A DNA stretch of 39,161 nucleotides. Origin: Anaerovibrio sp. (GTDB lineage: Bacteria > Bacillota > Negativicutes > Selenomonadales > Selenomonadaceae). Positions 7,896 through 15,416 of the stretch are shown here, one piece after another. How positions within the stretch are numbered: the stretch's first letter is position 1; every line of letters starts with the position of its first letter. The stretch lies in the NCBI RefSeq assembly GCF_024697385.1, contig NZ_JAILFV010000123.1, positions 1 through 39,161 of the forward strand, in the 5' to 3' direction. Below the pieces are notes generated by a model. It was not told where the DNA came from and did no database searches. It was given only the letters and a program-made list of their open reading frames with translations. Position numbers and translations under genes: made by a program.

Positions 7896-7962
7896 GTTGC
7901 ACGAAGCAACAAAAGAATGAAATGTATGAGCAATGTTTTTCCTGCAGCGCTGAAACCGCAAG

Positions 7963-8006
7963 AAAAAACCTTTCGTCGAACATAGACTCCGCTAAGTGAC
8001 GAAAGG
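7963..8006 (-). terminator. Intrinsic terminator (second in series)
   Basis: On the minus strand CCTTTCGTC pairs with GACGAAAGG and is followed by TTTTTTC. It begins four bases after the stop of the 16-codon frame below the B12 riboswitch. Confidence 0.82.
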
Positions 8007-8010
8007 ATAT

Positions 8011-8061
8011 TTACACGATATAAGCAAATATGTATGCACCTATGACAGTAATACCTGTCAT
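8011..8061 (-). CDS. 16-codon mini-ORF under cobalamin riboswitch control (uncertain)
   Basis: The frame MTGITVIGAYIFAYIV starts right after the T-run of the riboswitch terminator. An AGGA in the terminator's 3' arm lies eight bases before the ATG, so the terminator hairpin would also hide its ribosome site. The peptide is hydrophobic, like a very short membrane peptide. It fits exactly between two terminators. It may equally be untranslated RNA. No homologue is known to me. Confidence 0.3.
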   Translation of the reverse strand: MTGITVIGAYIFAYIV

Positions 8062-8092
8062 AAAAAAAATCCTGACAACCCAGCCAGGATTC
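8062..8092 (-). terminator. Riboswitch expression-platform terminator
   Basis: On the minus strand AATCCTG pairs with CAGGATT across a ten-base loop, followed by eight T. It lies about 60 bases below the cobalamin aptamer, the usual place for a B12-responsive transcription terminator. Confidence 0.85.
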
Positions 8093-8151
8093 AGCACACA
8101 AAAGAATGCCAAAATCCCCTTCCCCATCACTCGCAGGTCAAACGGTGATTG

Positions 8152-8323
8152 TTAAACAGGCAGTTCTCCTGACTCCAGATCATTGCTGCACCACGCCTTC
8201 CCAGATAAAATCCAGTGACATATTGTGATGCGCTCCCTAATACAGTGGCGGGACCGTGCTGGCATTTAACCAGCTTATCTTGTTAGGCCATACTAATATA
8301 AGTAATAGGCACCTGTTCCAATC
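8152..8323 (-). promoter_or_regulatory. Cobalamin (B12) riboswitch aptamer
   Basis: The minus strand carries the conserved cobalamin aptamer blocks in order: ACAGGTGCC, then GCCAGCACGGTCCCGCCACTGT, GGGAAGGCG, and the closing GAGTCAGGAGAACTGCCTG. This RNA senses adenosyl- or methylcobalamin and normally turns off uptake or synthesis genes. A consensus promoter lies just upstream and a terminator downstream. Unusually, no recognisable gene follows for about 600 bases; the next one is the GntP-family permease with its own promoter, beyond two more terminators. Confidence 0.95.
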
Positions 8324-8359
8324 AATATGAAATTCTGAAGCTAATGCTTCACAAGTGAC

Positions 8360-8388
8360 ATAATATCACTTTACTTATACCATGTCAA
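8360..8388 (-). promoter_or_regulatory. Sigma-A promoter of the cobalamin riboswitch transcript
   Basis: On the minus strand the -35 is a perfect TTGACA, the spacer 17 bases and the -10 TATTAT. Expected start near 8353, about 30 bases before the aptamer. Confidence 0.85.
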
Positions 8389-8531
8389 CAGATTACAGCA
8401 CAGTTGTTGTTTTTTTCTTTTTTAGCAAAATTACATTCAGTTTTTCGGCTACAAGGCTGCCTTTCCCTATGCATCAAAAGACCTGCCTATATAACCTGTA
8501 GCTTTGTCGCATAAGGCGTTGTTATCCTTCA

Positions 8532-9683
8532 TCACAATCTATCTATTTTCAACCGTAGCTGCCAACCGGGAAATTCATTCAACACATCACTTTTGATCAT
8601 TTCACTGAGTCGTTCATCAGAGAACCCGCAGTTGTAGGGTACACTGATATCAAAGCAAAGATATCCTGATGCTGTTATATGAAAGTCATGATAAGTAATA
8701 AGCGGATCTATGGCACCCAGTATATGATGCAGCTTATTCTTGATTTCATTCTGGATAGGATTATTTTCCACTACAGGATCTACATGTACAGTAATGGACA
8801 CATTGCATTCATCACTTATCTCATGCTCCAGCTTGTCCACCACACTGTGTGCATCCAACAGGCTCATGGTCGCAGGGACCTCTGCATGCATGGAAACAAA
8901 AATGCGTCCCGGACCGTAATTATGTACCATTACATCGTGAATTCCAATAATTGTTTTTTCATCCAGAACCTTACGGGTTATCTTTCTGACAAACTCAGGG
9001 TCAGGCGGCTCTCCCAGCAAGGGCTGCAAGGTATCCCGTGCAGCGCCCCATCCACTGTGAATAATAAATAATGCCACAACTATACCAGCCATTGCATCAA
9101 AATCCATTCCAATAAACAAATTAACCAGGAGACAGATTATTACAACAAAGGTTGCCACACAATCACTTAAGCTGTCTGTAGCTGCAGCCAATATTGCCGG
9201 TGAATCTATTTTCTTGCCCAGCCTACGGTTAAAAAAACCCAAAAGCATCTGGACCAGCAGGGACAATGATAAAATCAGGGCAATATCCACTGTAGCCTCA
9301 ATCGGTACAGGATTTATGAGCTTATCAATGGATGACCGCATTAGTTCAACACCGATAATTAAAATTGCTGCAGCAATAATAAAGCCTGCAATATATTCTA
9401 TGCGGCCATGCCCAAAGGGATGCTCCCGATCAGCCGGTCTGGCTGCCAGCTTATACCCTAATATAGTGATTACAGATGCTCCTGCATCGGCAAGATTGTG
9501 TATGGCATCACCTATGATAGCTATCGAACCGCTTAAATAGCCTATAAGCATTTTTACACCGCAAAGAAGTACATTGATAACTATGCCTGCACCGCCGCTT
9601 AAATATCCATAGCTGGTACGCACTTTAGGATCATTTACCTCTTCACTGTTTTTTATAAACAATTTAATAATTCTATCAAACAT
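8532..9683 (-). CDS. Cation diffusion facilitator (CDF) metal exporter
   Basis: A 383-residue CDF-family protein that exports divalent metals (zinc, iron, manganese or similar) by proton exchange. Six membrane segments lie in residues 30-215. The first metal site is in DAIHNLADAG (Asp59, His62, Asp66) and the second in ATDSLSDC near 167. A cytoplasmic dimerisation domain follows, and about 90 further C-terminal residues (from about 295) make it longer than the usual 300. The metal cannot be named from sequence. Its ATG lies inside the end of the GH84 gene (8-base overlap), so translation is coupled. Last gene of the birA-to-CDF run. Confidence 0.9.
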   Translation of the reverse strand: MFDRIIKLFIKNSEEVNDPKVRTSYGYLSGGAGIVINVLLCGVKMLIGYLSGSIAIIGDAIHNLADAGASVITILGYKLAARPADREHPFGHGRIEYIAGFIIAAAILIIGVELMRSSIDKLINPVPIEATVDIALILSLSLLVQMLLGFFNRRLGKKIDSPAILAAATDSLSDCVATFVVIICLLVNLFIGMDFDAMAGIVVALFIIHSGWGAARDTLQPLLGEPPDPEFVRKITRKVLDEKTIIGIHDVMVHNYGPGRIFVSMHAEVPATMSLLDAHSVVDKLEHEISDECNVSITVHVDPVVENNPIQNEIKNKLHHILGAIDPLITYHDFHITASGYLCFDISVPYNCGFSDERLSEMIKSDVLNEFPGWQLRLKIDRL

Positions 9684-11133
9684 CTTTGTTTATATCTCCC
9701 ATATGCTTCAAATACCATTCATCAAAATCCCTGAGGAATTTTCCTGTAGCCTCCTCGGATATTTTGACAGAGGCTTCATCAGCCTCAATTTGCGTTTTAA
9801 GGTCCTTAAAGCATCTATACATCGGATCCTTCTCAGCCGAAGTTTTCTTCTCCTTTAACAGCAGTAAAGCATATCTTTCTGCCTCAGTCATTTTCTGTAA
9901 CTGCACCAGCTGCAGCCGGCATTCATCCAAGTTCTTCCGGGGCAAGTCACCCATCAGGGTATGTATGGCATTGTCACGGATACGGTTTTCAGCCAACAGC
10001 TTGTCCAGCAAGGCCCTTTTTACAAAATTATCCTGCCCCGACATTATTTCCCAGAGCTTTTTATATAACAGTCTCAACTCAGGAGCATCCTGTCTGCCAA
10101 TATGCGCCCAGCTGTTTTCCATCCTTTGGGAGTGCACGGCAAACAGTTCCATTTCTTCAGACAAAGGCCCATACTGCTCCTTGATGGCCTTGTGCCACGC
10201 CTTGTCCTCATCATAATCGGCGGGATTCAAAGCATAATCTGCACCTGTGGCAATTGCAATTTGGGACAGCTTAGGTTTTTCCATGGGATTGATAAAGAAG
10301 GCTGCTATATCATTGGAATTGATGGACCTATCCATATCTGAAACCGGGCCTAAGGCCAGCTTTTCCTTCAGATAATCCGAAACCGGATAATTCCACCATA
10401 TTCCCAAGGGCTTACCATACAGCTTATTTGTAGTTTCAATGGTTTTTCTGGTCAAACCATCAGGGCATACTTCCTCCCCTGTATAAAGGACCATAATATC
10501 CTTATCAATACCCTTGGCCAGTTCTGCAGTATAGTCGGATGCTTTGCCCTCCGGTGCCATCTGGCGCAGATAATATTCTGTAGGCACCAAAATCAGTGGC
10601 TTGCAGTCTCCCTTGGCATGGACAAATTCCTTGTTGATCCAATTGACAAACGCCGCCTGCCCCTTGGCATCTGCAGTAGGAATATCATCAAAAAACAGTG
10701 CAAACCGGCGGATGCCTATCCTGTACATGGCTTCCATCTTATCAAGCATGGTCACACGGTCAGCCTGCTGCATAGGGCCGGTAAATGCTATATCATTACC
10801 GGGTGAAACTGCAAAAATAAATTCTATATGTAATTCGGCCGCTTTACCCACGAGCTCTGCAATCTCCCCATATTTTTCAGCCGGATATGGTTGGCGCCAG
10901 TATTTACGGTGATACTCATCATCCTTAGGAGCATATATATACGCATTCATCCCCTTTGATGCCATAAAGGCCAGCATATCCAAACGGTCCTGATGTGTCC
11001 ATGGAGTGCCATAAAAGCCTTCCACCACCCCACGCAATTTTATAGGTGCAGCCTTATCCGCATGAGCATTAAGGGGAATCTGTGAGCATGACAAAAATAA
11101 TGTCAGTACAATCAATATCCATTTTATTCGCAT
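9676..11133 (-). CDS. Secreted GH84-family beta-N-acetylglucosaminidase-like protein
   Basis: A 485-residue protein with an N-terminal signal peptide (hydrophobic 4-16; AHA at 23-25 suits signal peptidase I). The core matches glycoside hydrolase family 84 (bacterial O-GlcNAcase/hyaluronidase): GVVEGFYGTPW at 35-45, YAPKDDEYHR at 68-77, and the catalytic Asp pair in FALFFDDIP (Asp149, Asp150) for substrate-assisted removal of N-acetylglucosamine. A helical region of about 170 residues follows. There are no carbohydrate-binding modules, unlike large clostridial toxins of this family. The ribosome site GGGGGAG lies six bases before the ATG. It may act on periplasmic or host glycans; the substrate is an inference. 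Confidence 0.86.
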   Translation of the reverse strand: MRIKWILIVLTLFLSCSQIPLNAHADKAAPIKLRGVVEGFYGTPWTHQDRLDMLAFMASKGMNAYIYAPKDDEYHRKYWRQPYPAEKYGEIAELVGKAAELHIEFIFAVSPGNDIAFTGPMQQADRVTMLDKMEAMYRIGIRRFALFFDDIPTADAKGQAAFVNWINKEFVHAKGDCKPLILVPTEYYLRQMAPEGKASDYTAELAKGIDKDIMVLYTGEEVCPDGLTRKTIETTNKLYGKPLGIWWNYPVSDYLKEKLALGPVSDMDRSINSNDIAAFFINPMEKPKLSQIAIATGADYALNPADYDEDKAWHKAIKEQYGPLSEEMELFAVHSQRMENSWAHIGRQDAPELRLLYKKLWEIMSGQDNFVKRALLDKLLAENRIRDNAIHTLMGDLPRKNLDECRLQLVQLQKMTEAERYALLLLKEKKTSAEKDPMYRCFKDLKTQIEADEASVKISEEATGKFLRDFDEWYLKHMGDINKDV

Positions 11134-11172
11134 GAGCTTCTCCCCCTGTTTTTACCACATGAATAACCGCAA

Positions 11173-12576
11173 TCAGATTTCCTGTAAGAAGGCCTTGTAG
11201 CCTTTCAGCGTTTCATAAACATCCACCTTGCTGACAGCCTCCCAAGGAGCGTGCATGCTGAGCACAGCTACACCACTGTCAATAACATTCATACCGTACA
11301 GTGCCATGATATATGCTATGGTTCCGCCTCCACCAAGGTCTACGCGTCCCAATTCAGCGGTTTGGAAAGTCACATCATGCTTCTTCATGATACCTCTTAT
11401 CCGACCAAGGTACTCGGCACTGGCATCATTAGACCCGGATTTTCCCCCACGGCCTGTAAATTTATTAAAGACCATACCTTTACCGGGATAAGCCACATTA
11501 TTTTTATCAAATGCAGAGGCATACAGAGAATCATATGCCGAGCTAACATCTGATGATAACATCCAGGAATTGGCCAAACAACGGCGCAGTGAAATCCCAT
11601 CATACCCTCCAAGGGCATGAAGCAATTCAGCCACAGTGTTTTCAAAGAAGCGGGACTGCATACTTGTAGCACCCACTGAACCGATTTCCTCCTTATCCAC
11701 CAAAAGACAGCAGGCTGTGCGCTTTACTTTCTTGGTTTCAAGCATAGCCACCAGGGAAGTGTATGCACAAACCCTGTCATCATGACCATAAGCCAATACC
11801 ATGCTCCTGTCCAGTCCCAAATCCCTTGCCCTGCCTGCAGGAACCATGGTAAGCTCGGCAGATATAAAATCATCCTCTTCAAGACCGTATTTATCCTTGA
11901 GCAGCTTTAAAATACCTGACTTTACGGCATTTTTATCCTCACCCTCCAGAGGATAGCTGCCTATCAAAATATCAAGCTTTTCACCGGTAACAACCTTGCT
12001 TGCCTTTTTCTCCATTTGTTCCTGTGACAGATGTATCAAAAGATCGGTAACACAGAATACCGGATCATTATCATCCTCGCCGATGACGATTTCCTGGACA
12101 GTACCATCCAGCTTGGCAACCACGCCGTGAAGAGCCAATGGCAGGGTTACCCACTGATACTTCTTGATGCCCCCATAATAATGGGTATCAAAATAGGCCA
12201 GTCCACCCTCTTCATACAATGGATGCTGCTTTAGGTCCAAACGGCAGGTATCAATATGGGCACCTAATATTGCCATACCATCTTCCAGAGAATCTGTCCC
12301 GATGTTAAACATGGCAATGGCCTTGCCCATACACGCGGCATAAACCTTATCCCCAACTGACAGCGGTTTACCGCTCCTGATTACAGTCTCCAAATTTTTA
12401 TAGCCGGCTTTTTCAGCCAGCTTTACGGCTTCAGCCACACTTTCCCGTTCAGTTTTACACTTGCTGAGAAAATCCTTGTAGCCTTCATTAATCTTATGGA
12501 GAGTTTTTTTCTCAGCAGCACTATATTTATTCCATGCAGCAACCTGCTTTTCTTCCTTTTTCCTTGCCTTAACCAT
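11173..12576 (-). CDS. M18-family aminopeptidase
   Basis: A 467-residue cytosolic metallo-aminopeptidase of family M18, which removes N-terminal residues using two bound metal ions. Visible metal motifs are GAHIDTCRLDL (His107, Asp109), DKEEIGSVGAT, and GHDDRVCAYTSL; the C-terminal SMHAPWE supplies the final ligand. Length agrees with the family (420-470). Start 12576 (MVKARKK) follows AGGAGG by seven bases; an upstream in-frame start at 12597 lacks one. The dusB stop is 32 bases upstream. Confidence 0.92.
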   Translation of the reverse strand: MVKARKKEEKQVAAWNKYSAAEKKTLHKINEGYKDFLSKCKTERESVAEAVKLAEKAGYKNLETVIRSGKPLSVGDKVYAACMGKAIAMFNIGTDSLEDGMAILGAHIDTCRLDLKQHPLYEEGGLAYFDTHYYGGIKKYQWVTLPLALHGVVAKLDGTVQEIVIGEDDNDPVFCVTDLLIHLSQEQMEKKASKVVTGEKLDILIGSYPLEGEDKNAVKSGILKLLKDKYGLEEDDFISAELTMVPAGRARDLGLDRSMVLAYGHDDRVCAYTSLVAMLETKKVKRTACCLLVDKEEIGSVGATSMQSRFFENTVAELLHALGGYDGISLRRCLANSWMLSSDVSSAYDSLYASAFDKNNVAYPGKGMVFNKFTGRGGKSGSNDASAEYLGRIRGIMKKHDVTFQTAELGRVDLGGGGTIAYIMALYGMNVIDSGVAVLSMHAPWEAVSKVDVYETLKGYKAFLQEI

Positions 12577-12608
12577 AATAAACCTCCTGTTTGACACTTA
12601 TCAGATTA

Positions 12609-13565
12609 CTATTTCATCTTATTCAATATGTTAATAAAATCCTCTCTGGTTTCAGCCTTGTTAAACAGCACCCGCAGCTCAGCATTTCCCTTTATGCCAC
12701 GGGTATACCAGGTAGCATGTTTTCGCATTTCCCTGGGCCCTATGTAATCCCCCTTGAACCGGAGCAGCATATCCAGATGGCGTAAAATAACTGTTTTTCG
12801 TTCTTCCATGGTAGGGGCAGGAAGTCTTTCCCCTGTTTTCAGATAATGGGTAAGCTGACGAAAAATCCAGGGATTTCCCTGAGCAGCACGCCCTACCATC
12901 ACTGCCTCACAACCGGTTACTTCACGGATTTTTATCAAATCATCCACATTCCTGATATCCCCATTGGCAATTACAGGAATTCGCAGCTGCTTTCTGACAT
13001 CACCTATTATTGACCAATTGGCCCGACCACTGTAAAACTGTTCCCTGGTACGCCCATGAACCGCTACTGCCTGAACCCCTGCTTCCTCAGCCAACCTGGC
13101 CATTTCCAGCACATTAATATGTGCATCATCCCATCCAATGCGCATCTTTACTGTGACCGGAAGGCTTACAGCCCCTACCAGGGCTTTGAGCACCTTAAAA
13201 GCCCCTTCCGGATTGCGCAGCAAGGCTGAGCCCTCATGGTTTTTGACTACCTTTGGTGCCGGACATCCCATATTAAAGTCTATAATGTCAGCACATTTCA
13301 GTTCCTCAATATATGCTGCCGCCCGGGCCACACTGTCCGGCTCTGCCCCAAACAACTGCATGGCAATAGGTCTTTCATTTTCCTCACTGGAAAGCATTCT
13401 CAGAGTATGCTCATTTCGATAATTAATCCCCTTATCGCTGACCATTTCAGAATAAACCAGCGGGCATCCCATCTCCCGGGCCAAAATACGATATGGCGTA
13501 TCAGTCACACCTGCCATAGGAGCTAAAAACACCGGCACCGGGAAATCAAATTTTCCTATTTTCAT
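12609..13565 (-). CDS. dusB: tRNA-dihydrouridine synthase (DusB/NifR3 family)
   Basis: A 318-residue FMN enzyme that reduces uridine to dihydrouridine in the tRNA D-loop with NADPH. The N-terminal barrel shows LAPMAGVTDTPYR at 14-26 and the catalytic cysteine in NMGCPAPKV (Cys101), followed by the phosphate-binding ANGDI and GRAAQGNPWIF stretches and a small helical C-terminal domain. Length is standard. It begins directly after the coaX stop codon, with AAAGGA upstream, so the two are co-translated. Confidence 0.95.
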   Translation of the reverse strand: MKIGKFDFPVPVFLAPMAGVTDTPYRILAREMGCPLVYSEMVSDKGINYRNEHTLRMLSSEENERPIAMQLFGAEPDSVARAAAYIEELKCADIIDFNMGCPAPKVVKNHEGSALLRNPEGAFKVLKALVGAVSLPVTVKMRIGWDDAHINVLEMARLAEEAGVQAVAVHGRTREQFYSGRANWSIIGDVRKQLRIPVIANGDIRNVDDLIKIREVTGCEAVMVGRAAQGNPWIFRQLTHYLKTGERLPAPTMEERKTVILRHLDMLLRFKGDYIGPREMRKHATWYTRGIKGNAELRVLFNKAETREDFINILNKMK

Positions 13566-14330
13566 TTATTGATTCCTTTCATACAGGACACGGAGTCCTG
13601 TCAGGGTAAGGAAATGATCTATCGCATCTATAGTCTTTGATTCCCTGGCTATCATCTTGGCGTATCCGCCTGTAGCAATGACCTTCATTGGCTTACCATA
13701 CTCCAGCTTTATACGGCGTACGATTTCATCGATCTGGCCAACAAAACCAAAAATAATACCGGCCTGCATGCCACTGATGGTGTTCCGGCAGATTATATTT
13801 TTAGGCGTAACCAGCTCAATTCTTGGCAGCTTTGCCGCCTTTTGGAACAGCCCTTCTGCTGATGTTCCCAGTCCTGTGGAAATAACACCACCAAGGAAAT
13901 CACCATTTTCATCAACCACATCAAAGGTAGTAGCAGTTCCTATATCGATGACTATCAGCGGACCCCCATATTGCTCATAGGCACCAACTACATTTACTAT
14001 TCTGTCGGCACCTATATCCCTTGGATTTTCATATTTAAGACGAATGCCTGTCTTGATACCGGGGCCCACAATAATAGGCTTTAAATGGAAATACCGCTCA
14101 CACATTTTTTCCATTGGAACCACCAACGGTGGCACAACGGACGATATTATAACCGCCTGTATTTCACTCATCTTTATTCCATGGTATAAAAACATATTAT
14201 TTATTTCCATACCATATTCATCACTGGTTTTGTGTCGTTCCGTGGATACACGCCAATGTCTGTAAAGTTTCTTTCCATCATATGTCCCCAGAACGACATT
14301 ACTGTTGCCAATATCGATAACTAAAAGCAT
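13566..14330 (-). CDS. coaX: Type III pantothenate kinase
   Basis: A 254-residue enzyme that phosphorylates pantothenate in the first step of coenzyme A synthesis. It belongs to the ASKHA fold: phosphate loop DIGNSNVVLG at 5-14, the family motif GADRI near 103 and DIGTATTFD near 125. The start at 14330 (MLLVIDIGNSN) is set by GGAGG four bases upstream and by family length; in-frame codons further upstream would overlap birA. It follows birA by about 17 bases. Confidence 0.95.
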   Translation of the reverse strand: MLLVIDIGNSNVVLGTYDGKKLYRHWRVSTERHKTSDEYGMEINNMFLYHGIKMSEIQAVIISSVVPPLVVPMEKMCERYFHLKPIIVGPGIKTGIRLKYENPRDIGADRIVNVVGAYEQYGGPLIVIDIGTATTFDVVDENGDFLGGVISTGLGTSAEGLFQKAAKLPRIELVTPKNIICRNTISGMQAGIIFGFVGQIDEIVRRIKLEYGKPMKVIATGGYAKMIARESKTIDAIDHFLTLTGLRVLYERNQ

Positions 14331-14346
14331 AAATCCTCCATATTCA

Positions 14347-15309
14347 TCACTTTGTACGAATGGAAACATCTCCGGCATATACCTTGCAGGTTTCTCTGCC
14401 TGTATCAACCATCAGGCCACCGTCTTCAGCAATGTCCACTGCCCGACCGGTGAATGTCTCATTAATACCGATTACCTTAACATCCTGTCCCAGGGTTACC
14501 GATAAGTCCCGCCAGCTTTTCAGGACAGAACCAAACCCCTGTTTTTTCACACTGATATATAAAGTCTCCAAGTGCTGCAGTACAGCACGGAAAAAGGAAA
14601 TTCTGTCAAATTTCCCCAAAAACATGGACATGGACCCTGCCTTGTCCTTTATATCCTCCGGGAAAGACTCCGGGGCAATGACTGCATTGATTCCTATGCC
14701 AATGATGACATAATTGATACGATCAATTTCCGCACTCATTTCTGTTAAGATACCTGTCAGCTTTTTCCCCTGGTACAGGATATCATTAGGCCATTTTATT
14801 CCTGCATCGAGCCCGAAATCCCTCATAGCCTCAGTGACAGCTACCGCTGCCATAAGAGTACATTTTGGTGCTTCCTGGGGCAAAAAATCAGGCCTGAGGA
14901 TCACAGAAAACCAAATCCCACCCTGAGGACAGAAAAAGCTCCTGTCCAAACGGCCCCTGCCTGTATTCTGGCTCTCACTTACAATAACAGTACCATCAGC
15001 CGCTCCTTGCCGGGCAAAGACCTTGGCCTCAGCATTTGTTGAGCCTATATCATCAAAATGCTCCATTTGACAGCCGATAACTTTATTATCCAGTCCACGG
15101 CACACCAGCTCAGGCAGTAGACGATCCGGTGATCCCAACAGTTTATAGCCATTTCGTGGCAGACTTTCTATCTCATAGCCCTGATTTTTCAGTTCCTTGA
15201 TGTGCTTCCATACAGCAGTCCGTGATACATTGAGCTTAAGAGCTATCTCCTCACCTGACAGATAGTGGTCCGCAGAGGCCCTTAAAAGCTCCAAAATCGC
15301 CATCCGCAT
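14347..15309 (-). CDS. birA: Biotin-protein ligase and biotin operon repressor
   Basis: A 320-residue bifunctional BirA. The N-terminal winged helix (about 1-65, with LSGEEIALKLNVSRTAVWKHI) binds DNA. The catalytic domain has GRGRLDRSF for biotinyl-AMP binding and KWPNDILYQGKKLTGILTE, and the small C-terminal SH3-like domain closes the protein. It attaches biotin to carboxylases and probably represses biotin genes. The start at 15309 is chosen from AGAGGAG ten bases upstream. A second ATG two codons later is also possible. It is the first gene after the ftsH terminator; I see no convincing promoter of its own. Confidence 0.94.
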   Translation of the reverse strand: MRMAILELLRASADHYLSGEEIALKLNVSRTAVWKHIKELKNQGYEIESLPRNGYKLLGSPDRLLPELVCRGLDNKVIGCQMEHFDDIGSTNAEAKVFARQGAADGTVIVSESQNTGRGRLDRSFFCPQGGIWFSVILRPDFLPQEAPKCTLMAAVAVTEAMRDFGLDAGIKWPNDILYQGKKLTGILTEMSAEIDRINYVIIGIGINAVIAPESFPEDIKDKAGSMSMFLGKFDRISFFRAVLQHLETLYISVKKQGFGSVLKSWRDLSVTLGQDVKVIGINETFTGRAVDIAEDGGLMVDTGRETCKVYAGDVSIRTK

Positions 15310-15368
15310 AATTGTTATGCTCCTCTTATTAAAGTCAATATTACCCGTTAACATCAGCTAAAACCACC

Positions 15369-15410
15369 AAAAGGGGCTGCTGCATCAAAATATTGCATGC
15401 TTCAGCCCCT
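15369..15410 (-). terminator. Terminator-like hairpin after ftsH
   Basis: On the minus strand GGGGCTG pairs with CAGCCCC, with an inner GCAT/ATGC helix, followed by TTTTGGTGGTTTT. It starts seven bases after the ftsH stop. The T-tract is imperfect, so partial read-through into birA is plausible. Confidence 0.7.
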
Positions 15411-15416
15411 ATGGTG

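Noticed and set aside
7835-8101. 88-codon minus-strand frame below the B12 riboswitch
   Set aside because: It runs through three terminator stems and part of the riboswitch platform, and its Cys/Ser-rich product looks non-coding.
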